Shown one piece after another: positions 10,201 to 17,576 of a DNA stretch of 64,000 nucleotides. This DNA is from Deferribacteres bacterium. GTDB lineage: Bacteria > Zhuqueibacterota > Zhuqueibacteria > Zhuqueibacterales > Geothermadaptataceae. The notes under the pieces are model-generated. The model made no database searches. It was not told where the DNA came from and worked only from the letters and a program-made list of their open reading frames with translations. Each line of letters starts with the position of its first letter. Within the stretch, counting starts at the first letter, position 1. The stretch covers positions 310,001-374,000 of the forward strand of contig JACKDF010000004.1 in the NCBI GenBank assembly GCA_020633655.1. The letters run 5' to 3'. The position numbers and the translations under genes are program-made.

Positions 10201-12017
10201 TCGCTGCTGCGGTTTACGATTCTGCCGGATTCAAACTGGCCAAAATTATCCGCTACCAAAGTCAGGATGGCGGACGAACAGCAGCACAACAGGAGACGAT
10301 TCTTTCCGGTGTCGCTGCACGTATGTCCCACGGAATAAATGAACTTGCCTTTGGCCCCGATGGCAAACTTTACGCCCTTGTTGGCGACAACTGGCAGCCG
10401 GAACTCGCTGAAGACAGCGATTATGCCAATGGCAAAGTGCTGCGCATGAACAGCGACGGTTCCGCACCGGAGGATAACCCAATCAGCAATTCCCTCATTT
10501 ATGCAATGGGTTTGCGCAATCCCTCCGGGCTTGGCTGGGATTCTGCGGGCACGCTATTTGTCGCTGACCGTGGCCCCGACGGTGGTGATCGCGTTATGCG
10601 CATCGAAGCGGGTAAAACCTATGGCTGGCGCCACCTTTCGCCCGATCTTGCTCATGACGCATTCAAACTGTGGGAACATGCTGTAAATCCAACAAACATG
10701 CAGGTTGTGTCGCAGGATTTCTATTTCCCGCGCTCTTTTGCCAATCGCCTTCTGCTTGGCTTGGGTGGGCACACGGATTTTATCGACGCAGGTAACTACT
10801 CCCGGGAAATTCGCATGCTGCAATTCAGCGATGCCGATTCTGCGGTTGTGGAGGAAGCACTGCTCACGTACACCGGTGGCGGGAATATGAGTATTCAGGG
10901 CCTTGTATTCGGAAATGACGGGCTTTATTTCTGCAATTATTCCGGTGAAAACGGCATCGATGAGAGCAATAAAACGCATTCGAATATCTACAAATTACGC
11001 TGGGCGCCGGCCGACAGCATTCCACCGGCGATCACCAGTATCGATTTTGAATCGATCACGGATACGTCGGCGACGGTTCTCCTCAGCGTGGATGAACCCG
11101 TGAAGGCGCAGGTTCTGTTTGGACATTCACAGGATTCACTGAACGTCCTGCTGCCCTATGGTGAGTATGCCGAGCAACACCGAATTGTCTTTGAAAACTT
11201 GCTGCCTGATTCCAGCTACTTTTATCAGTTGACGCTGGAAGACCAGACTGGCCACCGCAGTACCAGCGCCGTCTACTTTTTCCGTACGCGGTTGAACAAT
11301 AGTGACACCACCGATGTCACGATACGGATTGCAAGCATGTCCCTGCGTTCGGGACTTGTGGTTGAACTCGAAAATGGCACATTACAATTGTCCAACGGCG
11401 GTTCCGTGGCGGAGAATGTGTATTTGCCCCTTGCGGGTGATTACCGCTTTGTTGTGCATGCGAACGCCGACAGCGCCTCGGTCGCCTGGCCGCAATTGGT
11501 TTTGACTGTGGATGGTGAATTCGTTTCGGGATTTGAAGTGAATAAAAACGAAGAGGAAAATTACGTTGCAAATCTGTCCCTCGAACCCGGCTTGCACCAG
11601 GTCGCTATTGCAAACACCAGCGATAGCACCGGGGCCCAAACGCTACTGATCCTCGACTGGCTGCGGGTGGATAATACAAACGTTCCCCTCGGCATAGGCG
11701 AGCACGATCATTTGTCGCTTCCCGAGGCTTTTGCGTTGTCGCAGAATTACCCGAATCCGTTTAATCCCGAAACCACCCTTGATCTTTCCCTGCCGGCCAA
11801 TGGCCAGGTCACAGCGAAACTTTATAATGTTCGTGGTCAGCTCGTCAGCACTTTATTTGACGGGGACGTGGCCGCCGGCCAGCACAAACTCCGCTGGAAT
11901 GGCCGTGATAAGCAAGGGGAATCGGTAGTGAGCGGTGTTTACTTTTTCCGGGTTGTGTACAAATCCAGCGCCGGCAAAACCGAAATCACCCAACGCCGGT
12001 TTTTGTTGATGAAATAA
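7242..12017 (+). CDS. Giant secreted protein: glycosidase-like propeller, malectin, CxxCH cytochrome, sugar-dehydrogenase propeller, sorting tag
   Basis: At least 1591 residues; the true start is the signal peptide at 7028, one frameshift upstream. Domains in order (residues from 7242): STDNG-type Ig segment (~1-60); GH43/GH130-like five-bladed propeller (~65-345, WVEDVCIVKND, GTPTVW); fibronectin III (~355-440); malectin-type carbohydrate-binding domain (~445-596); fibronectin III (~600-690); a planctomycete-type c cytochrome with CVKCH at ~711-715; putative Ig domain (~800-880); a glucose/sorbosone-dehydrogenase-like propeller (~905-1260, HGINELAFGPDGKLY, GLRNPSGLGWD); fibronectin III (~1265-1345); a beta-sandwich (~1350-1480); and a YPNPFNP sorting domain (~1500-1591). 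This suggests a surface protein that binds and perhaps oxidises sugars, passing electrons to its own haem. Activity is inferred, since the catalytic residues were not verified. Confidence 0.85.
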   Translation: MRLQYTVDNGASWQEITAHTPNDGLYSWLVPDQVSASFLVRISNAEDSTKFGMSKSPSIIAPDALVHFTDYEHNPIFEQDSVGAWDENLRERGWFLFENGTYFQWFSGWQGEYDKFDSNRISPGLALSPDGVTWTRVADSALFVDGWVEDVCIVKNDTVYYMYAEDEYDGSTLGAHINLYTSVNKTDWALVGTVLTPEGSGWESADVGTPTVWIENDVWYMLYEGIGGGTKGQVGLATSADGVNWVRNSHNPVLANPFGDHRHIAIDSRIKVGETTFIYGHYQLENKEYVGGVFASDDLITWTPYSGNPITGNSPVIVDNGDQYLLYSWNEQAGTYNLSYSTLPPVPDTSGSEIYDVIVQNINATSVEIAWKTREAAPSIIDYGLTTAYGSSDHEETSTTSHFKLLTGLAPNSTYHFRLRSALTVEPHNCSPDYAFTTARSTDPVVYIRRVNAGGPSYVKNDEYWHTDQPFEGNAWGYEDSEGIYTTPDSVLGSNYGFIYRSERWGQQSYHFTVPANGRYRVTLHFAEIWYSANQKRVFDAWLENTLAIANLDIYKTIGHDRALAVIFELEIEDGEVTIALTSHIEDPKIAGIEVEKIPSTQIAVDISAREVENVSPQRVNLTWDTDILTTSQISFGVYPQLNTMTAEEASARTEHVVAFKDLLPDTKYAYRIISKNATGVYTIHDNMDFTTVDDGILAMAHIQRVFEDNCVKCHTGMQPPANLNLESGQAWNNLYDMPALEAPQWKRVVPGDRDASWLFEKITNDHPAVGEKMGRLSEGDVELLGQWIDQGAHRETETPMPLLQILTSKLPDGEVNLAYSTKVNGTGGNPPWHFALSRGVLPQGLALDTETGIIAGVPVESGSFEFKIELLDSFDEPDSVCQEFTLVINPVSPKWQLPAEFQLQTVATDFDRPTSIAFAPPSSQESFAPLFYVAERFGTIFTVARDYSKQIYAWNLLNFDPNGNFPDSGNLGLSGLCVEPQSGDVFAAAVYDSAGFKLAKIIRYQSQDGGRTAAQQETILSGVAARMSHGINELAFGPDGKLYALVGDNWQPELAEDSDYANGKVLRMNSDGSAPEDNPISNSLIYAMGLRNPSGLGWDSAGTLFVADRGPDGGDRVMRIEAGKTYGWRHLSPDLAHDAFKLWEHAVNPTNMQVVSQDFYFPRSFANRLLLGLGGHTDFIDAGNYSREIRMLQFSDADSAVVEEALLTYTGGGNMSIQGLVFGNDGLYFCNYSGENGIDESNKTHSNIYKLRWAPADSIPPAITSIDFESITDTSATVLLSVDEPVKAQVLFGHSQDSLNVLLPYGEYAEQHRIVFENLLPDSSYFYQLTLEDQTGHRSTSAVYFFRTRLNNSDTTDVTIRIASMSLRSGLVVELENGTLQLSNGGSVAENVYLPLAGDYRFVVHANADSASVAWPQLVLTVDGEFVSGFEVNKNEEENYVANLSLEPGLHQVAIANTSDSTGAQTLLILDWLRVDNTNVPLGIGEHDHLSLPEAFALSQNYPNPFNPETTLDLSLPANGQVTAKLYNVRGQLVSTLFDGDVAAGQHKLRWNGRDKQGESVVSGVYFFRVVYKSSAGKTEITQRRFLLMK

Positions 12018-12462
12018 TATTCGTTTCAGGTTGGCAGGTTGCAAGTAGCATTTTTAATTGATACTTGTTACCTGCAACTTGGCACCTGCCACCTGCCACT
12101 GCTCTGGTTTCGGGCTCTGCCCGGAATCCCCACCCCGCAGGCTCCGCCTGCCTTATTCCCCTGGTTTCAGGCTCTGCCTGCCTTTATTTACAAAACAAAA
12201 CTCACCTAAAATTTCCCAGCGCAAAGCGAGTTCGTACTTCCAACAACCGCTTGATTTTTTTACCATTATTGGCTACAATGTCCACAACAGTTTTGGAGAT
12301 ATCTGCACAAGGGAAAAATTTATCTTCACAGCGGAGGGAGAATTCGTGGAATTTACCATTTACAGTTTTGGTGGCTATTTGGCGTTATGCGCTTTAATCT
12401 GGAAAATCTGCGAAAAAGCAGATGGCTTTTTTCAGTCCTGAGTTCAAATTTGAATTGGGATT
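12018..12462. other. Repeat-rich intergenic spacer
   Basis: 445 bp without a credible gene. It begins with low-complexity GCAAGTA/ACCTGCAACTTGGCACCTGCCACCTGCC-like wording in direct and inverted orientation, followed by three short GC-rich hairpins (12111-12180). The rest is AT-rich. Short open frames here are made of the repeats and have no coding character. Confidence 0.55.
12111..12180. repeat. Three short (C/G)GGCTCYGCC hairpin repeats
   Basis: CGGGCTCTGCCCG (12111-12123), GCAGGCTCCGCCTGC (12137-12151) and CAGGCTCTGCCTG (12168-12180). The changes in the arms are compensatory (C-G to G-C pairs), so the hairpin is conserved and not just the sequence. They match the pair at 6486-6528. Confidence 0.6.
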
Positions 12463-13200
12463 ATGGATTTCCAAACTCGAACCACCGGAAAAATAAATAC
12501 CTGGCCGCGACATTTTGCCCATTGGTTCGATAAAGTCTTTGGCGAAAAGCATTGGAGTTGGCGTTGTTTTTTACCGTTCCTGTCTTGCCTCTCTTGCAGG
12601 CTCCGTGATAGTTTTGATTTTATGGATGCTCTTGTGCGGCCGGATGAAATCCGTGTGTTGACTTCCGAACCGACCGGTTTTGTAATACAACTTCTCATCT
12701 TCACTGTGATTTGCAATTTTATTCCCGACTATTTTTCCCTGCTGGAAACCCGTTTTATCATAAAACAAATGGAAAGAACGCAGTCCGTATTTCGACATGC
12801 GCTGTGGCTTGGAGTCGATTTTTTCATAACTTTGATGATAACAATTATTTTGCCCTTTTTGTATTTGCTTTTTGTTGTTGAAACGCCTTTCTGGGCAAGT
12901 CCCGAATCGATTACGGTGTGGAATTATATTAAAGAAGTCGTCACCTTAAGCGGCTATGTGTTTTACAATTATTCTCCCATTCCGTACTATTCAATTATAT
13001 TTTTTACATCATTTTTTACTTCAATCTGGATTTGGTTTTATGTTTTATCCGGTGTTGTTATTCGGTTGTTTAGTGGCTGGCGATTTTTAAAAACCACTGT
13101 GGAGCTGGATCAGAAACCGGTCAGTTATCTGGGTTTTACGACTATTCTATTGTTGACAGTTGCATGTACGGTCGTTTGGTCGATGCCGGAACAAACGTAA
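12463..13200 (+). CDS. Hypothetical membrane protein with about four transmembrane helices
   Basis: 245 residues that I cannot assign to a named family. Hydrophobic segments lie at roughly 73-93, 113-140, 175-200 and 222-240; the N-terminal ~70 residues are soluble and Trp/Cys-containing. The ATG is preceded by a weak GGGA. The stop at 13198-13200 is immediately followed by the start of the DUF1566 remnant, so the two probably formed a transcription unit. Its function is unknown, and the pairing with a secreted DUF1566 protein is the only clue. Confidence 0.65.
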   Translation: MDFQTRTTGKINTWPRHFAHWFDKVFGEKHWSWRCFLPFLSCLSCRLRDSFDFMDALVRPDEIRVLTSEPTGFVIQLLIFTVICNFIPDYFSLLETRFIIKQMERTQSVFRHALWLGVDFFITLMITIILPFLYLLFVVETPFWASPESITVWNYIKEVVTLSGYVFYNYSPIPYYSIIFFTSFFTSIWIWFYVLSGVVIRLFSGWRFLKTTVELDQKPVSYLGFTTILLLTVACTVVWSMPEQT

Positions 13201-13684
13201 ATGAAATACGGTATGAAGCCCGCGTATTCGATGCCGGTGATGCAGCCCGAATGGTTCGGGCAAAAGGGTTTTTGATACAAGATGGAATCCGACGAGTAAG
13301 GCATTTGCAAATAAGTTTGCGTTACGCGAAGAAGGGAAGGTTGTGTTTGATTCAACAACAGGTTTAACCTGGCAGCAAAGCGGTTCTTTGGATTATTTGA
13401 ATTCGAGAAAGCTGTTGTTTATATAGACAGCCTGAATAAAGCAAACTTCGCTGGATATTCAGATTGGCGTTTGCCGACTCTGGAAGAAGCAATGACTCTA
13501 ATGGAGCCAGAGAAAAAAGAATGATTTGTACATCGATGCCGTGTTTGATTCGCGGCAATTGTGGATTTGGACGAGCGATAAAACGTCGGCTTCGCGGCCG
13601 TGGATCGTCGATTTCAACAACGGCGTTTGCGATTATCTACCAATCTGACTATGGCTCTCTACTGTGTCCGTGCAGTTCGTTGAC
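13201..13684 (+). pseudogene. Degenerate DUF1566 (Lcl-type) domain gene with several frameshifts
   Basis: Consecutive pieces in different frames reassemble a DUF1566 protein: AARMVRAKGF, then FDTRWNPTSKAFANKF...VVFDSTTGLTWQQSGSLDY, then FEKAVVYIDSLNKANFAGYSDWRLPTLEEAMTLMEP, then DLYIDAVFDSRQLWIWTSDK...PWIVDFNNGVCDY, then YCVRAVR-stop. The frame changes fall near 13269-13273 (T run), 13402, 13513-13519 (A run) and 13650. The conserved GYSDWRLPTLEE, WIWTSDK and YVRAVR-type terminus are diagnostic of the family, which adopts a C-type-lectin-like fold. Whether the breaks are biological or sequencing error is open. The gene sits directly behind the membrane protein. Confidence 0.8.
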
Positions 13685-13952
13685 GACATGGATTCTTTGA
13701 TTTTGCTTCGCCGAACTTCGTTTTTTGAATTCTTTGATATTTTGATTTTTTATCCTGAATTGAAATATAAGATTGACGCACTTCGAATTTCAAAACGCGA
13801 TACCCGGAAAACATGAAAATTTTTGCACTAAAAGAATGTGCGACGCACTTCATTCCGGGGCGAACAGGAAAACTGAACACTATACTTTGTGGGTGATACG
13901 AAAGTGCGTCGTGGGTGTGTTCTTCTGAACTTCGACGTGTGGTATTCGACAT

Positions 13953-14447
13953 TTATTCCAGTGCAAACCGGTACCCCGCCCAAAACCGAAACTGATCCCC
14001 GATATCCTCCCCCCGGTCGACGATACTGTTTTCAATGGCAAAATCGAAAGCGTGCGGTTTTCTTGCCCCGCGAAATTTCCAACTCAGTCCAAAAGCAATT
14101 TTTGTGCGCGAGCCGACGCGGGAATCGCTGAGCAGGTAGCGTGCGGCAAATTCTTCCGCTGGTAAAAGTGGGTCGATCTGGATAGTATCCGGTCCCCAAA
14201 GCCGTTCGGGATAGCCGCTGTATTTGGCGTAATGCCAACGCATTTGCAGCGCAGCGGAAACATAGTTGGACAGGGCCATTTGCACGATGTTGTTGCGCTG
14301 AAAATAAGGCACGAACCCTGTACCGTCTTCGCTAAAATACTGCGTGCGGTTCCGAGTGTAGCTGAGCCAACCCTGCACCGGCCCGACGGTTTTCGTAACG
14401 TATGCCTGCAATCCCCGGGACTTCCCTTGTCCAGGGGCAGCAACCAT
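13953..14447 (-). CDS. TonB-dependent receptor, C-terminal barrel fragment (frameshift-split)
   Basis: 164 residues of beta-barrel strands with the terminal GYRFALE typical of outer-membrane proteins. It continues the 14084-15784 fragment in another frame: adding one G to the GGG at 14424-14426 (minus-strand sense) joins ...WLLPLDKG to KSRGLQAYVTKTVG without loss. This is therefore the 3' end of the single receptor gene that starts at 16362. The annotated ATG is internal. Confidence 0.75.
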   Translation of the reverse strand: MVAAPGQGKSRGLQAYVTKTVGPVQGWLSYTRNRTQYFSEDGTGFVPYFQRNNIVQMALSNYVSAALQMRWHYAKYSGYPERLWGPDTIQIDPLLPAEEFAARYLLSDSRVGSRTKIAFGLSWKFRGARKPHAFDFAIENSIVDRGEDIGDQFRFWAGYRFALE

Positions 14448-15784
14448 GAGACCCGGTTCAGGCGTGTGTGGACCATGCGCGAGTGGAACTCATACTGTTT
14501 TGCATAAACCGCAGCGGAAAATGCCCATCCCTGTGGTAAATTGATCATCGATTCAAAGCGCAGATGATGAGCAATCGCTGGATTATCGTTTGAGGTGATG
14601 GCAACGTATTCTCCTTGACCGAAGTCATCACCAGACTTCGCTTCGCTGGCATAACTGCGGTCGGCAAACTGCACGTAGCGTCCGCCATTGAGTTGCAGGT
14701 GCAGAAACTCTTTCGGCGAATAACCAATGTGCAAACGTGGCGTATAAAACAAGCGTCTCGTTTTTTGCAACCACGGTACCCGTAAGCCGGCGACAATATC
14801 CCACCCGGAATGCTGCCAGTGGATTTGACTGAACACGGTCGCGAGTTGCAGATCCTGCCGAAAAAGGTTTTCCGAGAGTTGCGCATAATCAACAAACTCG
14901 GGAAGGGTAAATTTGTACTGCAACAGCGTATCTGCCAGAGCATCGCCACGGGAATGCATGTGAAAAGCGTGCAGGCCGGATCGCCATTGCAGAGCAGGGG
15001 AGAGTGCCGTCGTCAGATCGATTTTCACACCTGTTTCTTGCGCGGTTTTTTGCAACAGGGAATTGTACAGCAGCAAAGAGAACTGTGATGTTTGCGAAAG
15101 CGCCAAATTGTACATCAGGCCGGTGTTGGCATTCAGTAGTGCTGGTGTCGCGACAGAATTACTCCGGGTAAATGCACCACGCCCCAATAGGGATAAAAAT
15201 TCAAACCGTTGTCTCTTGCTGACATTCCAACTAAATTTCTGAGTGACGTCCGTAACCTGTTCTTCAATGGCATTTTCATCGTTTCGTAATGCTGTTTGTC
15301 GCGCGAAAATAAGCCATGACACCGCTTTCTTTTCAATTTGTCCGCCGAGTGAAAAACCCTGTGTATGCACCCCGACCTGGAAACGTGGCCGGTTTTCTTG
15401 CACTGTAGCGGTTTTTAGTGCGACGATACCGGTGAGCGCTTCACCGTGGGTGGCGTCGTATCCGGCGCGTTCAATTGCTATGTTTTCGAGCAGTTGTGTT
15501 GCAAATAGACTGCGCCGGTTGTGGCCGTAGGTGGGAACAAATACCGGTATGCCGTCAATTTCAACGGCCATTTCGGCGGCACTTCCCCCCTCGATGTGGG
15601 GGAAAATATCATCGGGATCGCGGCCGGATACACCGGGCATGTGGTGTATGAGCGCAAAAGCATCCCCCTCATTGAGCAGCGGCGGAATCGCCATTTGCCG
15701 TGCAGAAATGCTCTGTTTCGCAAGGCGAATTTCATCCTGTGGGTGATCGCCCGTTTCCTCGATGGAAATTTCCGGCATTGGCAA
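14084..15784 (-). CDS. TonB-dependent receptor, plug and barrel fragment (frameshift-split)
   Basis: Encodes the plug domain (LLNEGDAFALIHHMPGVSGRDPDD, VEIDGIPVFVPTYGHN, LLENIAIERAGYDATHGEALTGIVALKT) and most of the 22-strand-type barrel of an outer-membrane TonB-dependent receptor. It lacks its own start: the first codon is TTG inside RLQPS-LPMPEIS, and one base missing near 15785 separates it from the upstream fragment. The last ~110 codons after ~14424 read out of frame, and the real C-terminus is in 13953-14447. The ligand is unknown. The genetic context (FecI, FecR) makes it the transducer of a cell-surface signalling system. Confidence 0.8.
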   Translation of the reverse strand: MPMPEISIEETGDHPQDEIRLAKQSISARQMAIPPLLNEGDAFALIHHMPGVSGRDPDDIFPHIEGGSAAEMAVEIDGIPVFVPTYGHNRRSLFATQLLENIAIERAGYDATHGEALTGIVALKTATVQENRPRFQVGVHTQGFSLGGQIEKKAVSWLIFARQTALRNDENAIEEQVTDVTQKFSWNVSKRQRFEFLSLLGRGAFTRSNSVATPALLNANTGLMYNLALSQTSQFSLLLYNSLLQKTAQETGVKIDLTTALSPALQWRSGLHAFHMHSRGDALADTLLQYKFTLPEFVDYAQLSENLFRQDLQLATVFSQIHWQHSGWDIVAGLRVPWLQKTRRLFYTPRLHIGYSPKEFLHLQLNGGRYVQFADRSYASEAKSGDDFGQGEYVAITSNDNPAIAHHLRFESMINLPQGWAFSAAVYAKQYEFHSRMVHTRLNRVSWLLPLDKGSPGDCRHTLRKPSGRCRVGSATLGTARSILAKTVQGSCLIFSATTSCKWPCPTMFPLRCKCVGITPNTAAIPNGFGDRILSRSTHFYQRKNLPHATCSAIPASARAQKLLLD

Positions 15785-16362
15785 GGAGAGGGTTGCAAAC
15801 GGATCAATCTTTCGAAATAATCATTGCCGGAAAAATGGAGTTGCTGCTCGAATTGGACATAGCCAATTCGTTGCACGACAAGGGAATACCGGCCTGGTGG
15901 AATATTTTCCAATGTGAAAAATCCAGTGGAGTCCGTTGTGCCACCGAATTGCGAATATTTCAGGAGTGCGGTGGCTGAGGGGACTGGTTCCTGTGTTGTG
16001 GAGTCGATTACTTTGCCTTGCAGCGTGGCTGGTTCTTTTCGGGTCGCAGCTTTGGGTACGAGTATCCATAAATCCTTGCTTTGGCGCAGGAAATCAAATC
16101 CAGTACCGCGCAGGATTTTTTTCAAAGCAAGGATTGGTGTGTCGTCGGTTTTTGCTGTAATGCGAATGCTGTCCGTCAGCGAAGATGCGTAAACCAGCCG
16201 GATGTGTGTTTCGGCAGAAAAGTCCTGCAGTACCCGGGTTAAGGTTACGTTTTTCAGCAAAAGCGATACGTGGTTTTCCTGACCGTAAATTCCGGATGAC
16301 ACGGAAATGAGCATCAGGACGAAGAAAAACAGGGGTAAATTATTTCTTAATCGTTTATTCAT
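15478..16362 (-). CDS. TonB-dependent transducer, N-terminal signalling fragment (frameshift-split)
   Basis: The signal peptide (to ~28) is followed by an STN/secretin-N-like signalling domain (~30-85, LLLKNVTLTRVLQDFSAE...) of the kind that contacts FecR in the periplasm. Next is a carboxypeptidase-D-regulatory-like beta-sandwich (~113-190, LQGKVIDSTTQEPVPSATALL...IPPGRYSLVVQRIGY), usual in Bacteroidota receptors. After RLQPS the frame is lost and the ~100 residues that follow are artefactual. The ATG has GGGATAG upstream. FecR lies upstream on the same strand. Together with the two following fragments it is one receptor of about 800 residues. Confidence 0.8.
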   Translation of the reverse strand: MNKRLRNNLPLFFFVLMLISVSSGIYGQENHVSLLLKNVTLTRVLQDFSAETHIRLVYASSLTDSIRITAKTDDTPILALKKILRGTGFDFLRQSKDLWILVPKAATRKEPATLQGKVIDSTTQEPVPSATALLKYSQFGGTTDSTGFFTLENIPPGRYSLVVQRIGYVQFEQQLHFSGNDYFERLIRLQPSPCQCRKFPSRKRAITHRMKFALRNRAFLHGKWRFRRCSMRGMLLRSYTTCPVYPAAIPMIFSPTSRGEVPPKWPLKLTAYRYLFPPTATTGAVYLQHNCSKT

Positions 16363-16510
16363 TAATCGGCTATCCCGATTTTATAAATCTCATCTAAGGA
16401 AAGATGCCGTTTTTACGAATCGTTTTTGCATAAATGTGGGGTGCACTTAAATCGTATCTGTATTTTAAACTCACTCCAAACGAATCCTCTGATTCCAAAC
16501 GAACTATATT

Positions 16511-17497
16511 TTATCTTATCCAATAATCACCACCAACCATTTTAACAGACGTGCCCGTTGCCTGGGCGATGAAAGCCAACATTTCCTGAAGTGACTCATT
16601 CTTAAAATGCGCGGAAATTCGCATGCCTTGCAGTGAGTCTTTCACTTGCACAATGGCAGCAAATCGTCGTGACAACTCTGCAGCAACGCTTTGCAATTCC
16701 CTGTCGTTGAAAACCAGTTCGCCGCGTCGCCATGCACCATAATCGTAACCAGTTCCTGCTATTTTTTGTGGTTGATTGCCCTGTATTATGGCAGCATCCT
16801 TTTCCGTAAGCTGGAGGGAAGATTTTCCCTGCAAGGCGCTGAATGCTACAGAACCGGATTGTACAGCTATTTGAGTTTTGCCCTCAAAAGTGCGCACATT
16901 AAATTCGGTACCAGTAACCCGTATAACCGCGTCCTCTGTGTTTACGATGAACGGTTTTGTCGATTTCTGAACCTGGAAGAATGCCTCTCCATGCAGTACA
17001 ATGCAACGTTCGCTTGCGTTGAAATCGTCTGGGAATTGCGCATTGCTTGCACAGTTGAGTTCCATTGTACTGCCATCGGGCAAATGATATGTCAGCCGCT
17101 CCGCAGGTGCAGTTGCGATGATTTGGTATTTCGGTACTAAAAGCTGGTATACCTGCCATACTGCGAAGAAAATGAGCACAGCTGCAACAAGTGCAAATAC
17201 TGGTCGTTGCACCGATTGTTCAAACCATCTGTGCCAGGACTTTTGCTTTAATTTGGCGTGAACATCACGAACATTTCCGTTTTCTATACGGGACGCCAGT
17301 CGCTGCCACTGTGCTTCTGCAGGTGAACTTGTAGTGATAACAGGCTCACCAGCTTGTTTCCAGCTCTTTTGCAATGCCGACCACTGCTTTCGAAACTCTG
17401 GTATTGCTTTCTGGTCTTCCAGCCATGCCGTCTCCTGAGTGGAGAGCATACCCTGCTGCCATCTGAGGAAAAATTTTTCGAGTTTTAGGTCATCCAT
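16511..17497 (-). CDS. FecR-family anti-sigma factor
   Basis: 328 residues. A cytoplasmic N-terminal ~95 residues (FLRWQQGMLSTQETAWLEDQ) would bind the sigma factor. One membrane span lies at ~100-120 (FALVAAVLIFFAVWQVYQLL). The periplasmic FecR domain follows (~125-230, LPDGSTMELNCASNAQFP, LHGEAFFQVQKS, FIVNTEDAVIRVTGTEFNVR). A C-terminal DUF4974/STN-like domain (~258-328, LVFNDRELQSVAAELSRRF) completes the Bacteroidota-type layout. It should hold the ECF sigma factor encoded just upstream until the TonB transducer signals. The gap to the sigma gene is ~80 bp, consistent with co-transcription. Confidence 0.9.
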   Translation of the reverse strand: MDDLKLEKFFLRWQQGMLSTQETAWLEDQKAIPEFRKQWSALQKSWKQAGEPVITTSSPAEAQWQRLASRIENGNVRDVHAKLKQKSWHRWFEQSVQRPVFALVAAVLIFFAVWQVYQLLVPKYQIIATAPAERLTYHLPDGSTMELNCASNAQFPDDFNASERCIVLHGEAFFQVQKSTKPFIVNTEDAVIRVTGTEFNVRTFEGKTQIAVQSGSVAFSALQGKSSLQLTEKDAAIIQGNQPQKIAGTGYDYGAWRRGELVFNDRELQSVAAELSRRFAAIVQVKDSLQGMRISAHFKNESLQEMLAFIAQATGTSVKMVGGDYWIR

Positions 17498-17576
17498 TTC
17501 TAATCCGGAAAATGTCCTTACTTCGTTTGTCTACTCTGCATAACGAATGGCGTCAGCGAAACCCCCATTGAATTTC

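Noticed and set aside
9660..10331. A 223-residue antisense frame inside the modular secreted gene
   Set aside because: Lies within the conserved sugar-dehydrogenase-like propeller of the plus-strand gene; shadow frame.
12058..12441. Two overlapping small open frames in the 12-kb spacer
   Set aside because: They are made of hairpin repeats and low-complexity sequence and have no ribosome site or family match.
13201..13684. Diversity-generating retroelement at the DUF1566 remnant
   Set aside because: No reverse transcriptase, accessory gene or template repeat is present in the window.
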